From Bog-473 sp963779735 (GTDB lineage Bacteria; Actinomycetota; Acidimicrobiia; Acidimicrobiales; RAAP-2): a stretch of 64,000 nucleotides of DNA. Below, piece after piece: positions 25,862-35,193 of this stretch (the stretch's first letter is position 1; the number at the start of each line of letters is the position of its first letter). The position numbers and the translations under genes are program-made. The stretch lies in contig CAVZZJ010000007.1 in NCBI GenBank assembly GCA_963779735.1, positions 186,001 to 250,000 of the forward strand. The letters run 5' to 3'. A model generated the notes under the pieces. That model was not told the origin of the DNA and ran no database searches. It saw only the letters and a list, made by a program, of their open reading frames with translations.

Positions 25862-28306
25862 ATGCGCCAGGCACTGAGCGACCTCGCCGTCGTCGAGGTC
25901 GGAACCGGGGTGGCCGCCAGCTGGTGCGGCAAGGTCTTCGCGGACCTCGGTGCGGAGGTGGTCAAGCTGGAGCCGCCCGAAGGTGATCCCATGCGCGCCG
26001 ACTGGGGCGCGTTCGCCAACCTGAACACCAATAAGAGCAGCCTCGTCCTCAAGCGTTCCAAGGTCTCCTCGGACGAGTTGCTCCATGTGCTGGACGACGC
26101 CGATCTCATCGTGGAGGCCCCTGGGCGAGGGGCCCTGGTCGACTGGGGCATCGACGGCCGAGAGCTGTTGGCCGCTCGCCGGCAGCTGTGCATCGCCTCT
26201 ATCAGCGGTTTTGGGGCAACGGGGCCCTACGCGGGCTTCGCATGGAGTGACCTTGTCGTGCAGGCATTCACCGGGGCGCTCCTGGCAGACCCGCTCGGCC
26301 CCGTGAAGCTGCCGACGGCGGTGGGCGAGTGCGCCGTCGGCCACACGGCCGCAATGGGAGCGCTGGCGGCCGTCATGCGGGCCCGTGCCACGGGGACCGG
26401 TGCGTTCGTCGACTGCGCGGCGACCGAAGCGTTGGCGACCAACCCGACCAAGATGTCACTCCATCTCGGATGGGAGTACCACAACCGTGAGTCTGCTGCC
26501 CAGCTGGTCGCCGACCGGAGCGCGACCGTTCTTCCGCTGGGCGTCTTGCCGTGCGCCGACGGCAACGTGGCCATGATGATGACCCCCCAGCAGCTCGGAG
26601 AGATGCTCGAGGTTCTGGGCAGCGACGAGCTCCGAGCGTTCTTCACCCTGCCCGACGCGTTCCTTCGTCCAGAGGCGCGGGAGACCCTCGACGGCGTGCT
26701 CTACCCCTGGCTGCTGGAGCGCACGCGGCAGGAGATCACCGACGTCGCGCAGGCTGCGGGCTGGCCGGTCACACCCGTCTACCTACCCGCCGAGATGCTC
26801 ACCGCCGATCATCTGCACCAGCGGGGTTTCTGGGTTCACGCGGTCGACCCCGAGAAAGGGCCGTTCCTGCTCGCCGGAGCGCCCTACCGGTTGACGGAAG
26901 GTGGGTGGAAGCTCCGCCGCGTCGCACCGCTGCTCGGCCAGTCGGAGTCGCCCACCGGATCTGCGGGTGGCCGGCAGGCGCCTGCGGCGCCGGCGGCGGC
27001 ACAGAAGCCGGACGTGCCGCCCCTGCGCGGGCTTCGCGTCCTGGACCTGACGACCGTTTGGTCGGGGCCTTTACTGACGATGCACCTCGCCGACCTCGGG
27101 GCCGAGGTGATCAGGGTGGAGAACCCGAGCGTCTTCCCGCCCACCACGAAGGGCTATGCCCCACGTCCCGACCCTCAGATGCTGCTCAGCATCCTCCTCG
27201 GAGGGTACGGGCCGGTGGCTCCGGGACGGCCGGACCGGCCCTACAACCGGCACTCGATGAACAATTCGGTGTCTCGAGGCAAGAGGTCGTGCACGCTCGA
27301 CCTGCGGGATCAGACGCAGCGAGGGCTCTTCTTGCGCCTCGTCGCCAAGTCGGACGTCTTTGTGGAGAACCTCAAGTCCACGACGCTTCACAGGATGGGC
27401 ATCACCGAGGACCAGCTGCTGGACGTGAACCCGCGGATGGTCGTCGTTCGGATTCCGCCGGCGGGCCTATCCGGCGACTGGGCGCACTACACGGGCTTCG
27501 GCGGGCAGTTCGACGGCCTCACGAGCTTCGCGTCGCTGTGCGGTCACCGCGACACGGAGCTTTCCGAGACTCCCACGACCCAGTACATGGACAGCGTCAC
27601 GGGCCCGGCTGGCGTGTTCGCCATCCTCGCCGCACTGCACTATCGGGCTGCCACCGGACGCGGGCAGGTCATTGAGCTGGCCCAGAGCGAGAACGTCCTC
27701 GCCGAACTCGGTGACGTGTTCGTGAACCTCCAGCGGGGCAAGCAGCCCAAGCGGTTCGGCAACCGCGACCCGTACCGGGCGCCTCAGGGCCTCTATCCCT
27801 GTGGCGATGGATCACTGCTCGCCGTGACGGTGACCGACGACGAGGCCTGGCTGAGGCTCACCGCCGTCCTCGGGCGCTGCGACCTCGCAGAGGACGAGCG
27901 GTTGCTGGAGGCCGCCGGACGGAGGGCGGCCCACGACGAGATTGATGAGGCGATAGCTGCCTGGACCGACACGATGACCGCGTACCGGGCGTTCGAGACG
28001 CTGCAGGGGGCGGGCGTAGCGGCCGCTCCCTACCTCGACGAAGCCTCATTCAGCACGGACCCGCAGGTCGAGGCGCGCCAGTGGATTCGTCCGCTCCCGA
28101 GTACCGATGTCGGTGACTTCGGTCACCTCGGCCACGCCTTCCGGGGGATTCCCCTGGCATGGGAGCGCGGTGCCCCGTTGCTCGGTGAGGACAACGAGTA
28201 CGTCTTCAAGGACATCCTCGGCCTGGGGGATGACGAGTACCGACGACTGGTCGCCGAGCGGATCGCCACCGAGGACTACCTGAATCCCGACGGCGAGCCC
28301 TACTAG
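25862..28306 (+). CDS. Double-domain CoA-transferase (family III, CaiB/BaiF)
   Basis: An 814-residue fusion of two class III CoA-transferase units. Unit 1 (about 1-370) begins LAVVEVGTGVAASWCGKVFA, then DLGAEVVKLEPPEGDP. Unit 2 (about 395-800) begins LRVLDLTTVWSGPLLTMHLA, then DLGAEVIRVENPS. A low-complexity Ala/Pro linker joins them. The Asp that carries the CoA anhydride in single-domain enzymes is present in unit 2 (YMDSVTG, about residue 577). In unit 1 the matching position is Glu (VGECAVG, about 156), so only unit 2 may be catalytic. ATG 25862 has GAGG nine bases upstream; a GTG at 25823 is possible. Likely activates a carboxylic acid by CoA transfer; acid unknown. Confidence 0.9.
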   Translation: MRQALSDLAVVEVGTGVAASWCGKVFADLGAEVVKLEPPEGDPMRADWGAFANLNTNKSSLVLKRSKVSSDELLHVLDDADLIVEAPGRGALVDWGIDGRELLAARRQLCIASISGFGATGPYAGFAWSDLVVQAFTGALLADPLGPVKLPTAVGECAVGHTAAMGALAAVMRARATGTGAFVDCAATEALATNPTKMSLHLGWEYHNRESAAQLVADRSATVLPLGVLPCADGNVAMMMTPQQLGEMLEVLGSDELRAFFTLPDAFLRPEARETLDGVLYPWLLERTRQEITDVAQAAGWPVTPVYLPAEMLTADHLHQRGFWVHAVDPEKGPFLLAGAPYRLTEGGWKLRRVAPLLGQSESPTGSAGGRQAPAAPAAAQKPDVPPLRGLRVLDLTTVWSGPLLTMHLADLGAEVIRVENPSVFPPTTKGYAPRPDPQMLLSILLGGYGPVAPGRPDRPYNRHSMNNSVSRGKRSCTLDLRDQTQRGLFLRLVAKSDVFVENLKSTTLHRMGITEDQLLDVNPRMVVVRIPPAGLSGDWAHYTGFGGQFDGLTSFASLCGHRDTELSETPTTQYMDSVTGPAGVFAILAALHYRAATGRGQVIELAQSENVLAELGDVFVNLQRGKQPKRFGNRDPYRAPQGLYPCGDGSLLAVTVTDDEAWLRLTAVLGRCDLAEDERLLEAAGRRAAHDEIDEAIAAWTDTMTAYRAFETLQGAGVAAAPYLDEASFSTDPQVEARQWIRPLPSTDVGDFGHLGHAFRGIPLAWERGAPLLGEDNEYVFKDILGLGDDEYRRLVAERIATEDYLNPDGEPY

Positions 28307-28335
28307 CCAGGCCGACGACCGATCAGACGCCTGGC
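28306..28335. terminator. Inverted repeat between convergent genes
   Basis: GCCAGGC at 28306-28312 and GCCTGGC at 28329-28335 flank a 16-base loop in the 44-base gap between the ends of the convergent CoA-transferase and hydrolase genes. It is suitable as a weak bidirectional terminator. No U-tract. Confidence 0.45.
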
Positions 28336-28350
28336 AAGAGGGGTGTCGCG

Positions 28351-29115
28351 TCAGGTGCGCCTCAGCGCAATGGCGCGGCGCACGAGCACCGCGAACCCCT
28401 CCGGATCGGCGCGGTGGGCGTGGTGGCCAGCGCCGGGTAGCGTGCTGAACTCAATTGAGGGCAACCGGCGCTCCAAATAGTCGGTTACGGCAGGCATGAC
28501 GGCAGCGTCACTCACGCCATAGACGACGGGACAGCCTACGCCGGCGAGGTCGTAGGGTGGGCCCTCCCGCACCGATCGCTCCTCGGCCAGAAAGACCGCA
28601 GCATCCCGACGACGGCGCTCGCGCTCTTGGCCGCTCATCTCGTCGTACCGCTCACCGAACATCAGACGCAGCGCCGAAGCCTCGGGATCCTCGCTGAGGA
28701 AGACTCCCTGCATGGCCCGGTCGTCCCAACCCGGCGCCCATGCCACGCAACTCTCGTAGGCGACCACCGCCTCGACGGACTCCGGGGCTCGAGCCGCGAC
28801 CCCCATGGCTATGATCCCGCCGAAGGAGTGCCCGACCACGACGGCCCGCCGTCCCGCGAGAACCGTCAGGACATCGGAGATCTGGGTGTCAATGCCGACC
28901 GCGGCACTCGAGGTGTTCGCCGCCGAGCCATAGCCGCGGCGGTCCCACCACAACATCCTGCATTCGGACCCGAGTGCGTCGGCGACCCCCGTGAAGGAGC
29001 GGCCCCGGTCGAGCACGCCGTGCACGAACGCCACCACGACGTCGCCCGAGCCCGCTTCGGTGACACTCAGTTCCACCGCAGCGAACTCCGCCGCGTTGGA
29101 CGGCCGCGGTGACAT
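28351..29115 (-). CDS. Alpha/beta hydrolase
   Basis: A 254-residue alpha/beta-hydrolase in one frame: oxyanion segment VVVAFVHGVLDRGRSF, strand LWWDRRGYGSA, nucleophile elbow VVVGHSFGG, and catalytic His in LPGAGHHAHRADPEGF. The acid is probably the Asp in PVVYGVSDAAV. Typical size for a non-haem peroxidase, esterase or C-C hydrolase, which cannot be separated here. Follows the MaoC gene at 30 bases in the same direction and is probably in the same operon. Confidence 0.85.
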   Translation of the reverse strand: MSPRPSNAAEFAAVELSVTEAGSGDVVVAFVHGVLDRGRSFTGVADALGSECRMLWWDRRGYGSAANTSSAAVGIDTQISDVLTVLAGRRAVVVGHSFGGIIAMGVAARAPESVEAVVAYESCVAWAPGWDDRAMQGVFLSEDPEASALRLMFGERYDEMSGQERERRRRDAAVFLAEERSVREGPPYDLAGVGCPVVYGVSDAAVMPAVTDYLERRLPSIEFSTLPGAGHHAHRADPEGFAVLVRRAIALRRT

Positions 29116-29145
29116 CCGTTGCGCCTGCTCCCACCCACGGTTGCC

Positions 29146-29581
29146 TCAGGCCTGATCGGTTCGGCCGGGGAGGGCAACCCGGGCCTGACCAACCGCTAGC
29201 CGTACGCCATTTTGGTCTTCGGTCCACAGTTGGACCGTCAACACCTTGGTGCCGCCATGGTTCCCCACGTCTGTGACGGCACCACGAGCGGTCACGACCT
29301 GGCCCTTTATGTTCGCGGCAGCGGAATTGGCATGAGATGTCTACTATCTCCCCCTCGTCGCCTACCCACTGACGGAGAAGGCTGTGCAGGTAGGAGAACT
29401 GCAAGTTACCCATGCCGAATGCGCTTGCATAACCGGCCTCGCGTCCGGCCTCGTCGTCCATGTGGATCGGCACGAACTCGTCGTTGACCGCGGCGTAGCG
29501 ATTCCAGTGCTCCAAGCCGGGAGACCTGCGAAAGTCCGGGAGCTCGTCACCGACCGCCGCGTCATGGGGGGATCCGGTCAA
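29146..29581 (-). pseudogene. MaoC-like dehydratase, single frameshift
   Basis: Hot-dog-fold (R)-specific enoyl-CoA hydratase-type protein. The TTG at 29581 overlaps the stop of the upstream dehydratase-like gene. The first frame has TGSPHDAAVGDELPDF and HWNRYAAVNDEFVPIHMDDE, with the catalytic Asp/His pair DEFVPIH. It continues to SYLHSLLRQWVGDEG. One extra base in CAATTCCGCTGCCG near 29320 moves it to the frame AANIKGQVVTARGAVTDVGN that ends QARVALPGRTDQA. The span of 436 bases is 3n+1, fitting a single insertion. The upstream gene supplies the second half of the usual two-part MaoC dehydratase. Confidence 0.75.
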
Positions 29582-30084
29582 TAGCGTATGGAGGTCATTT
29601 GGGAGCGCACGACGAGGGCACCGCTCTGATTCGTCCAGGTCTCCTCGGTTGAGGTGAACAGCATCTGGCCCAAGCGGCCGGTCTTCTCCGTGTAGCCCGC
29701 GAGCCTGTTGACCGCCGTGATCACGTCCCCTGGCCGCATACGCTCCCCGTACTCGGCCGCCCGGCCACCGTTCAGTTGGAAGTGGAGCCCCGGGCCCTCC
29801 ACACCGAGCATTCTCTCGATCCGATCGGCGTCTTCGGTCACCGTCGGGGCGTCGGACTCGGCGACCATCCAGGCGAACGGGTTGAACTCTTGGGGGGCGA
29901 CTATTCCCCCATGCCGCGTTCCCGCCGCGTAGTCGGCATCCCAGAAGCAGCGGGGCGGTGGATCGGGCCAGTACACGGCGATGGCCCATCGGCGAATGTC
30001 CGACTCGACCACCGGGAAGGACTTCCGGCGGCTGATCGTGCGGCCCACGGCTCCGGCCATGCCGGCGCTGATGAACGTGGTCAT
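29578..30084 (-). CDS. MaoC-N / FAS1-like dehydratase domain protein
   Basis: A 168-residue hot-dog protein from ATG 30084; the frame is open to a TTG at 30237, but the extra residues are not family-like. GAVGRTISRRKSFPVVESDI, RRWAIAVYWPDPPPRCFWD, GGIVAPQEFNPFAWM and MRPGDVITAVNRLAGYTEKT are characteristic of the N-terminal MaoC half (PF13452), which lacks the catalytic pair and pairs with a catalytic MaoC subunit. The next gene provides that subunit, with overlapping stop and start. Together they should hydrate an enoyl-CoA in side-chain or ring degradation of lipids. Divergent from the transporter gene. Confidence 0.8.
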   Translation of the reverse strand: MTTFISAGMAGAVGRTISRRKSFPVVESDIRRWAIAVYWPDPPPRCFWDADYAAGTRHGGIVAPQEFNPFAWMVAESDAPTVTEDADRIERMLGVEGPGLHFQLNGGRAAEYGERMRPGDVITAVNRLAGYTEKTGRLGQMLFTSTEETWTNQSGALVVRSQMTSIRY

Positions 30085-30237
30085 CGGAGTCGTGAGGCCT
30101 GATTCATCGTCCCGGAATGGTAGCGGTCGGCCTGGTCGAATGTGGTCGATCTCTCCGAAGCCCTGCCCGAACGAGCGGCACGAGCGGCCGTCTGGGCCAG
30201 GCGGCGGCCAGATGCCCTCGAATAGGCTCGTTGTCAA

Positions 30238-31545
30238 ATGACACTTGACGGGCCGCCGCTCACCCCAGCTGCGGTCAATCCGTCATCGGTTGGCGCCGAG
30301 GCCGTCTCGGAACTTCCAGCGGCTCCGTCCAGGGTGCGGCGCATCCCGACGGGCTGGCGGTTGGTGGCGCTCGTGGGGAGTCTGTCCATCTTCGGACCGC
30401 TCTGCCTGGACATTTATGTGCCGGCCCTGCCCAGCATCAGCCGCAACCTCCACGCGAGTGCATCAGCGGTCCAGGTCACCTTCACCTCCTGCATCATCGG
30501 TATGGCCGTCGGACAATTGGTTCTCGGTCCGGTGAGCGACCGCGTGGGCCGTCGGCTGCCGCTGCTGGCCGGTCTCGCGGCGTTCGTCTTGTCGTCCGTC
30601 GCATGCGCATTCGCGCCGAACGTCTACTTCCTGGTCGTGTTCAGAATGGTCCAGGGACTGGGCGGTGCCGCCGGCATGGGAATGTCCCGCTCGATCGCCC
30701 GGGACCTGCACTCCGGTGTCGCTCTGGTGAAATTCTTCTCGGCGTTGACGCTCGCGACGGGACTGGGTCCCCTCATCGCGCCGCAGATCGGCAGCGTCAT
30801 TCTCACCTTCACCTCCTGGCGAGGCATCTTCGTCGCCCTGGCCATCTTGGGGGGAGTCCTTCTTTGGTCGGCGTGGCTACGCGTTCCCGAGACACTGCCC
30901 GAGCAGTACCGATCGCACGACAGCCTGCGGTCCGCTCCCGGCTCCTTCGTCCGCATCGCTCGCGACCGTGTGTTTCTGGGCCTCGCTCTGGCCTATGGGT
31001 TCGGCATGGGCGGCGTATTCGTCTACGCCGTCGGATCGTCGTTCGTGCTGCAAAACGTCTACGGGCTGTCCGCGCAGGTCTACGCAGCCCTGTTCGCCGT
31101 CGGCGGATGCGGCTGGATCCTCGGCGCCCAGATCAATGGCCGGCTCGTGGGTCGCTTCCGTGCGTCGGCACTTCTGACAGCTGGCTGCGTCGTCATGATC
31201 GGGTCTGCGGGGGTGCTGCTCGCAGTCGTCGCCACCGGGTTCGGCGGGCTCACGGGATACGTCATGGCGGTCCTGTGCTTCCTGTTCGGCTCGGGATTCC
31301 TTGGACCAAACGCCATGGCCTTGGCCCTGCAGCGGTATCCCGACGCGGCCGGGACGGCGTCCGCCCTCATTGGAGCCATACAGTTCGGATTGGGAGGATT
31401 GGCCGCGCCGCTCGCAGGCATCGGCGGACAGGCGGACGCGTACCCGATGGTGTTCCTGATGATCGCCATGCCCTCGGCCGCACTGGTCATGCGCCTTGTT
31501 GCAGCCCGCGCTCGAGCCGCACCCACCGACTTAGCCGGCGGGTAG
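30238..31545 (+). CDS. MFS transporter, Bcr/CflA drug-resistance family
   Basis: A 435-residue 12-helix major facilitator. A short hydrophilic N-terminal tail precedes LVALVGSLSIFGPLCLDIYV with the Bcr-type PALPSISRNL. VQVTFTSCIIGMAVGQLVLG leads into motif A, GPVSDRVGRRLPLL. FRMVQGLGGAAGMGMSRSIA and GLGPLIAPQIGSVI resemble the proton-antiport motifs B and C of 12-TMS drug exporters. It probably exports a small hydrophobic compound across the cytoplasmic membrane. Divergent from the dehydratase gene and convergent with the DUF1707 protein. Confidence 0.9.
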   Translation: MTLDGPPLTPAAVNPSSVGAEAVSELPAAPSRVRRIPTGWRLVALVGSLSIFGPLCLDIYVPALPSISRNLHASASAVQVTFTSCIIGMAVGQLVLGPVSDRVGRRLPLLAGLAAFVLSSVACAFAPNVYFLVVFRMVQGLGGAAGMGMSRSIARDLHSGVALVKFFSALTLATGLGPLIAPQIGSVILTFTSWRGIFVALAILGGVLLWSAWLRVPETLPEQYRSHDSLRSAPGSFVRIARDRVFLGLALAYGFGMGGVFVYAVGSSFVLQNVYGLSAQVYAALFAVGGCGWILGAQINGRLVGRFRASALLTAGCVVMIGSAGVLLAVVATGFGGLTGYVMAVLCFLFGSGFLGPNAMALALQRYPDAAGTASALIGAIQFGLGGLAAPLAGIGGQADAYPMVFLMIAMPSAALVMRLVAARARAAPTDLAGG

Positions 31546-32115
31546 CACCCGAGTCGAAGGATGGGGGAGCAGTGCCACCCCGCCGAGTGCGACCAGCGCG
31601 ACCGGCCACAGCTCCCAGAGCCCAACGAGGGCCTGGACCAGTACGGCGGCGAGGATCACGGCCGCTGCGAAGCCCAGAGACACCGGGCGCAACTGCGTCC
31701 CCAACGGCCGGTTGCGGGTGGCCGAGGTGCCGATCGGCAGATCCGCCACGAGCCTGGCGATCTCGTGGCGGTGGCGACTCCGCAGCAGGGCGTCAATGCG
31801 CTGCACGCCTTCCTCAATACCCAATCGACCCTCCCCGACCGCCATTGAGACGAGACTCGTGGCCTCGTCTCGCTCGAGGTCGGATGCGAGCGTGGGCGGT
31901 GCTGCGTCCAGGGCTCGTGGGGAGGCAGCCCGGGCCTTGTGGCTGGCCAGAACGGCCTGAGCTCGGTTCGCCGCCCGGCGTCCAGCCGCCAGAAGTAGGG
32001 CCAAGAAGGCGATGACGAGGAGTGGGAGGACAAGGCCCCATAACGACCCCGGCCCGACGGCCAGGTAGTGGTGCCAGGGATGCCCGGCGTAGCCCGAGTG
32101 CTGGCTACCTGGCAC
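31531..32115 (-). CDS. DUF1707/SHOCT-like membrane protein
   Basis: A 194-residue protein from GTG 32115. It has an N-terminal helix LWGLVLPLLVIAFLALLLAA, a soluble segment with the DUF1707-like pattern LERDEATSLVSMAVGEGRLG and ALLRSRHRHEIARLVADLP, and two C-terminal helices (LGFAAAVILAAVLVQALVGL and VALVALGGVALL). DUF1707/SHOCT segments bind membranes or help oligomerisation; no enzymatic role is known. The end overlaps the transporter gene by 15 bases tail to tail. Likely a monocistronic envelope protein. Confidence 0.7.
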   Translation of the reverse strand: MPGSQHSGYAGHPWHHYLAVGPGSLWGLVLPLLVIAFLALLLAAGRRAANRAQAVLASHKARAASPRALDAAPPTLASDLERDEATSLVSMAVGEGRLGIEEGVQRIDALLRSRHRHEIARLVADLPIGTSATRNRPLGTQLRPVSLGFAAAVILAAVLVQALVGLWELWPVALVALGGVALLPHPSTRVLPAG

Positions 32116-32347
32116 AAGACCCTCCCGTCAACGTTGCCTCCATACGGCCGCGACCACGGTTCCGAAGCATACGTCCACGCAACATTTGGGGCACCCGGTG
32201 GGCTGCGACCTGACGGGAGGAGTAGCGGTGCTCCTGCAGCGGAATCTTGCCGCCGGGAGCGCCCAGACCGTTGGGGCTCTACGCTGGCTCGTACGACTCG
32301 GCGAATGGTGATTGTCGAGCCTTGCGACCCATGAACGAGGAGACATC

Positions 32348-33739
32348 ATGGTCTGGGATTTCCGAACCGAGCCCGAGTTCCAAGAGAAGCTCGACTGGAC
32401 GAACTCCTTCGTTCGTAACGAGATTGAGCCGCTCGACGTGTTGTTTGGGCACCTCACTTATCAGAAGATAACCGAGCCCCTGAAGACGATCATCGATCAG
32501 CTCAAGGACGAGGTGCGAGCCCAGGACCTGTGGGCTGCCCATCTCGACCCGGAGCTCGGCGGCAAGGGCTACGGGCAACTCAAGCTGGCGTTGCTCAACG
32601 AGATCCTCGGCCGATCCCCCTGGGCACCGATAGTCTTCGGGACGCAAGCGCCCGACACCGGCAACGCCGAGATCATCGCGGCCTACGGAACCCCGGAACA
32701 GAAAGAGAGGTGGCTGCAGCCGCTGCTCAACGGTGAGGTGTTCTCGTGCTACTCCATGACCGAGCCTCAGGGGGGATCGGATCCCACTCTCTTCACGACG
32801 CGAGCGATACGCGACGGTGACGAATGGGTGATAAACGGTGAGAAATTCTTCTCCTCCAACCTGCGCGACTCCTCCTTCCTGATCGTGATGGCCGTGACGA
32901 ACCCCGATGTCAGCCCGTATCGCGGGATGTCGATGTTCCTCGTACCGTCAGACACGCCCGGCCTGCAGGTCTTGTGCAACATCGGACTCGGCGACGAGGA
33001 CTTTGGCCAAGGGATGCACGCCCACGTTCGCTACGACAACGTGCGGGTATCGGCCGAGAACCTCCTCGGTGGAGAAGGGGAGGGCTTCGCCGTCGCGCAG
33101 CGACGTCTCGGGGGCGGCCGCATCCACCACGCAATGCGTTCCGTGGCGGGGGCGCAGAAGGCCTTCGACATGATGTGCGAGCGTGCGCTCTCCCGATTCA
33201 CGCAGGGAAGCTTGCTGGCCGAGAAGCAGATGGTCCAGGAGATGGTCGCCGAGTCGTGGATACAGATCCAGGAGTTCCGCCTCCTCGTTCTCTACACTGC
33301 GTGGCTGATCGATCAGTCCAGCACGGCCGAGGTGCGACAGTACGTCTCGGCATGCAAGGTCCGGGCCGCCGAGGTGCTCCACGACGTTGGCACCCGCACG
33401 CAGCACATACACGGGGCCTTGGGCGTCTCGAACCTCATGAGCCAGTCGAGCCTCGGAGCCACGATGGGGCTCGTAGACGGCGTTTCCGAGGTTCACAAGG
33501 TCACCATCGCCCGGCGTGTTCTCAAGTCTTACCAGCCGTCATCGGACATGTGGCCTTCGCAGTTCAGGCCTCGCGTCATCGTCAACGCCAGACGCAGGTT
33601 CGAGACCATGCTTGACGCGCGCGTGCAAGATCCCGATACGCGGCATGACTTTGGCAAACTGCTCGAGCACTCCACGGGCAGGGACGAGGCGGTAAAGGCC
33701 ATGGAGGCGTACCTCGACGCGACGATCGGCAATCTGTAG
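32348..33739 (+). CDS. Acyl-CoA dehydrogenase (ACAD10/11-like)
   Basis: A 463-residue FAD enzyme from ATG 32348 with GAGGAG upstream. MTEPQGGSDPTLFTTRA and INGEKFFSSNL (FAD/substrate contacts) and GGGRIHHAMRSVAGAQKAFD are typical. The catalytic base is the Glu in DGVSEVHKVTIARRVL, a pattern of the ACAD10/11 branch rather than short-chain dehydrogenases. That branch is partnered, or in animals fused, with a phosphotransferase in 4-hydroxy-acid breakdown. An APH-type phosphotransferase lies 1.5 kb downstream on the same strand. Substrate and pathway are therefore inferred, not shown. Confidence 0.9.
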   Translation: MVWDFRTEPEFQEKLDWTNSFVRNEIEPLDVLFGHLTYQKITEPLKTIIDQLKDEVRAQDLWAAHLDPELGGKGYGQLKLALLNEILGRSPWAPIVFGTQAPDTGNAEIIAAYGTPEQKERWLQPLLNGEVFSCYSMTEPQGGSDPTLFTTRAIRDGDEWVINGEKFFSSNLRDSSFLIVMAVTNPDVSPYRGMSMFLVPSDTPGLQVLCNIGLGDEDFGQGMHAHVRYDNVRVSAENLLGGEGEGFAVAQRRLGGGRIHHAMRSVAGAQKAFDMMCERALSRFTQGSLLAEKQMVQEMVAESWIQIQEFRLLVLYTAWLIDQSSTAEVRQYVSACKVRAAEVLHDVGTRTQHIHGALGVSNLMSQSSLGATMGLVDGVSEVHKVTIARRVLKSYQPSSDMWPSQFRPRVIVNARRRFETMLDARVQDPDTRHDFGKLLEHSTGRDEAVKAMEAYLDATIGNL

Positions 33740-33796
33740 CCCGGTCGCCGCGCCGGTCGGGAGGATCCCAAGAGCGGCATCAATAATACTGGGGAA

Positions 33797-34657
33797 ATGC
33801 CCGGCGACGATCACGAGGATTGGCGAGGGCCCGTTCCACAGCGGGTTGATGACTCCGAGCGCCACGTCAGAAGGCGCGGCCTCGGACCGTTCGTGACGTA
33901 CATCGAAACCGAGCGACCAAACGGGCTCGTGGCGACGTGGGAGTCGCGGCGTCACCGCAAGAGCGAGAGCCGCGGCGCCGGGCCGCGAGAAACCTGGTGG
34001 TGCCCACGGTCGCGTGGCTGGTGGATCGCCATCCTCTTCGCGGTCGGCTCAACCCTGTTCGCGCTGGGTGCGGTCCCCGGGTACGCCGGCCTGGTCGGAG
34101 TACGGGCCGACTCCATCACCTTCTTCGTCGGCTCTCTCTTCTTCACCTCCGCGGGCTTTCTGCAGTATCGCGAGTCGGTGGACTCCGGAGTGGACCGAGT
34201 TCCTGGCGGATGGGGGCGGGTCTTCGCCTTTCGGCCTCGGCAGATCGACTGGTGGGCCAGTGGCATCCAGCTGATCGGCACGGTGTTCTTCAACGTGAGC
34301 ACCGCCAACGCCGTGCGGGTCGACCCGAGCACCTCCACGTCCCTGCATCACATCTGGAGGCCTGATGCGCTCGGCTCGGTGTGCTTCCTGGTGGCGAGCG
34401 GACTGGCCTGGACCGAGGTGTGCCACGGCTGGGGATCGTGGGCACCACGGGATATCTCATGGTGGATCACCTTGCTGAATCTCGTCGGTTCCGTGGCATT
34501 CGGGATCTCAGCGGTAGCGTCCTACATCGTGCCGTCGACAGGGCAGCTCTGGAACGTGGAGCTGACGAACCTGGGCACCTTTGTGGGGGCACTGTGCTTC
34601 CTGGCCGGCGCGATCCTTCTTCTTCCCGAGCGCACGGCGGCGTCGAGCGGCTCGTGA
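33797..34657 (+). CDS. Polytopic membrane protein (YrhK-like)
   Basis: A 286-residue protein with a hydrophilic, basic N-terminus of about 70 residues followed by six hydrophobic helices: WWIAILFAVGSTLFALGAV, SITFFVGSLFFTSAGFLQY, IDWWASGIQLIGTVFFNVST, ALGSVCFLVASGLAWTEV, ISWWITLLNLVGSVAFGISA and LTNLGTFVGALCFLAGAILL. The repeated GSxxF and WWxxxxQLIG patterns resemble the YrhK-like family of unknown function. ATG 33797 follows GGGGA. It lies 57 bases after the acyl-CoA dehydrogenase and may be co-transcribed, but no metabolic link is evident. Confidence 0.7.
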   Translation: MPGDDHEDWRGPVPQRVDDSERHVRRRGLGPFVTYIETERPNGLVATWESRRHRKSESRGAGPRETWWCPRSRGWWIAILFAVGSTLFALGAVPGYAGLVGVRADSITFFVGSLFFTSAGFLQYRESVDSGVDRVPGGWGRVFAFRPRQIDWWASGIQLIGTVFFNVSTANAVRVDPSTSTSLHHIWRPDALGSVCFLVASGLAWTEVCHGWGSWAPRDISWWITLLNLVGSVAFGISAVASYIVPSTGQLWNVELTNLGTFVGALCFLAGAILLLPERTAASSGS

Positions 34658-34723
34658 CGTCGAGCTCGTCCGCCAAAAGCTCGGGCACCAAGCACCCCTT
34701 TGCGTCGCCGTTAGCCTTGGGCG

Positions 34724-35050
34724 ATGCGCCCCCCTACCCGAGGTCGGCTACTCCCCGGCTCCGCTGCTCCCTCGAGCGGCGAGCACGTCGAGAGGCTCGT
34801 TCTGGTGGGCGACGTGGTTCTTGAGCAGATTCTCAGTGCCGTGGCCGACGAGCCGGTCGACTACGACCAGGACCATGATGAGTGGGTCGTCCTGCTCCAG
34901 GGTACGGCCGAGCTCGAGGTGAACGGCCAGACGCTCCTCTTGGAACCGGGCGACTGGGTCCTTTTGCCCCGGCACACGCCTCACCGCCTGATCCGAACGA
35001 CTCAGGGCACAAACTGGCTCGCCGCTCGTCTCGGTACCGGCGACCGATAG
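34724..35050 (+). CDS. Small cupin-domain protein
   Basis: A 108-residue single-domain cupin. Motif 1 is HDEWVVLLQGTAELEVNG and motif 2 is LEPGDWVLLPRHTPHRLIRT, giving potential metal ligands His, Glu and the two late His. The first 20 residues are variable, so the true start may be downstream of ATG 34724. Such stand-alone cupins bind a metal and small ligands or act as isomerases or sensors; this one cannot be assigned. It precedes the phosphotransferase by 140 bases. Confidence 0.8.
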   Translation: MRPPTRGRLLPGSAAPSSGEHVERLVLVGDVVLEQILSAVADEPVDYDQDHDEWVVLLQGTAELEVNGQTLLLEPGDWVLLPRHTPHRLIRTTQGTNWLAARLGTGDR

Positions 35051-35193
35051 GGAACTCACCCCCCGCCCGATCGTTCGAGCGAACCTGCGGGAGGCCCGCC
35101 CATCGGCGACGTCTCTCCGCGCCGGCCGCCCGGTCGGTTGGCCAGCAACCGCCGCTCGCCTAGGCTGGCGCCCTTTCTAAGGGTAGGGGAGAG

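Noticed and set aside
26551..27675. A 374-codon rightward frame inside the double CoA-transferase
   Set aside because: Second frame of a gene with unambiguous family motifs; product is Arg/Pro-rich.
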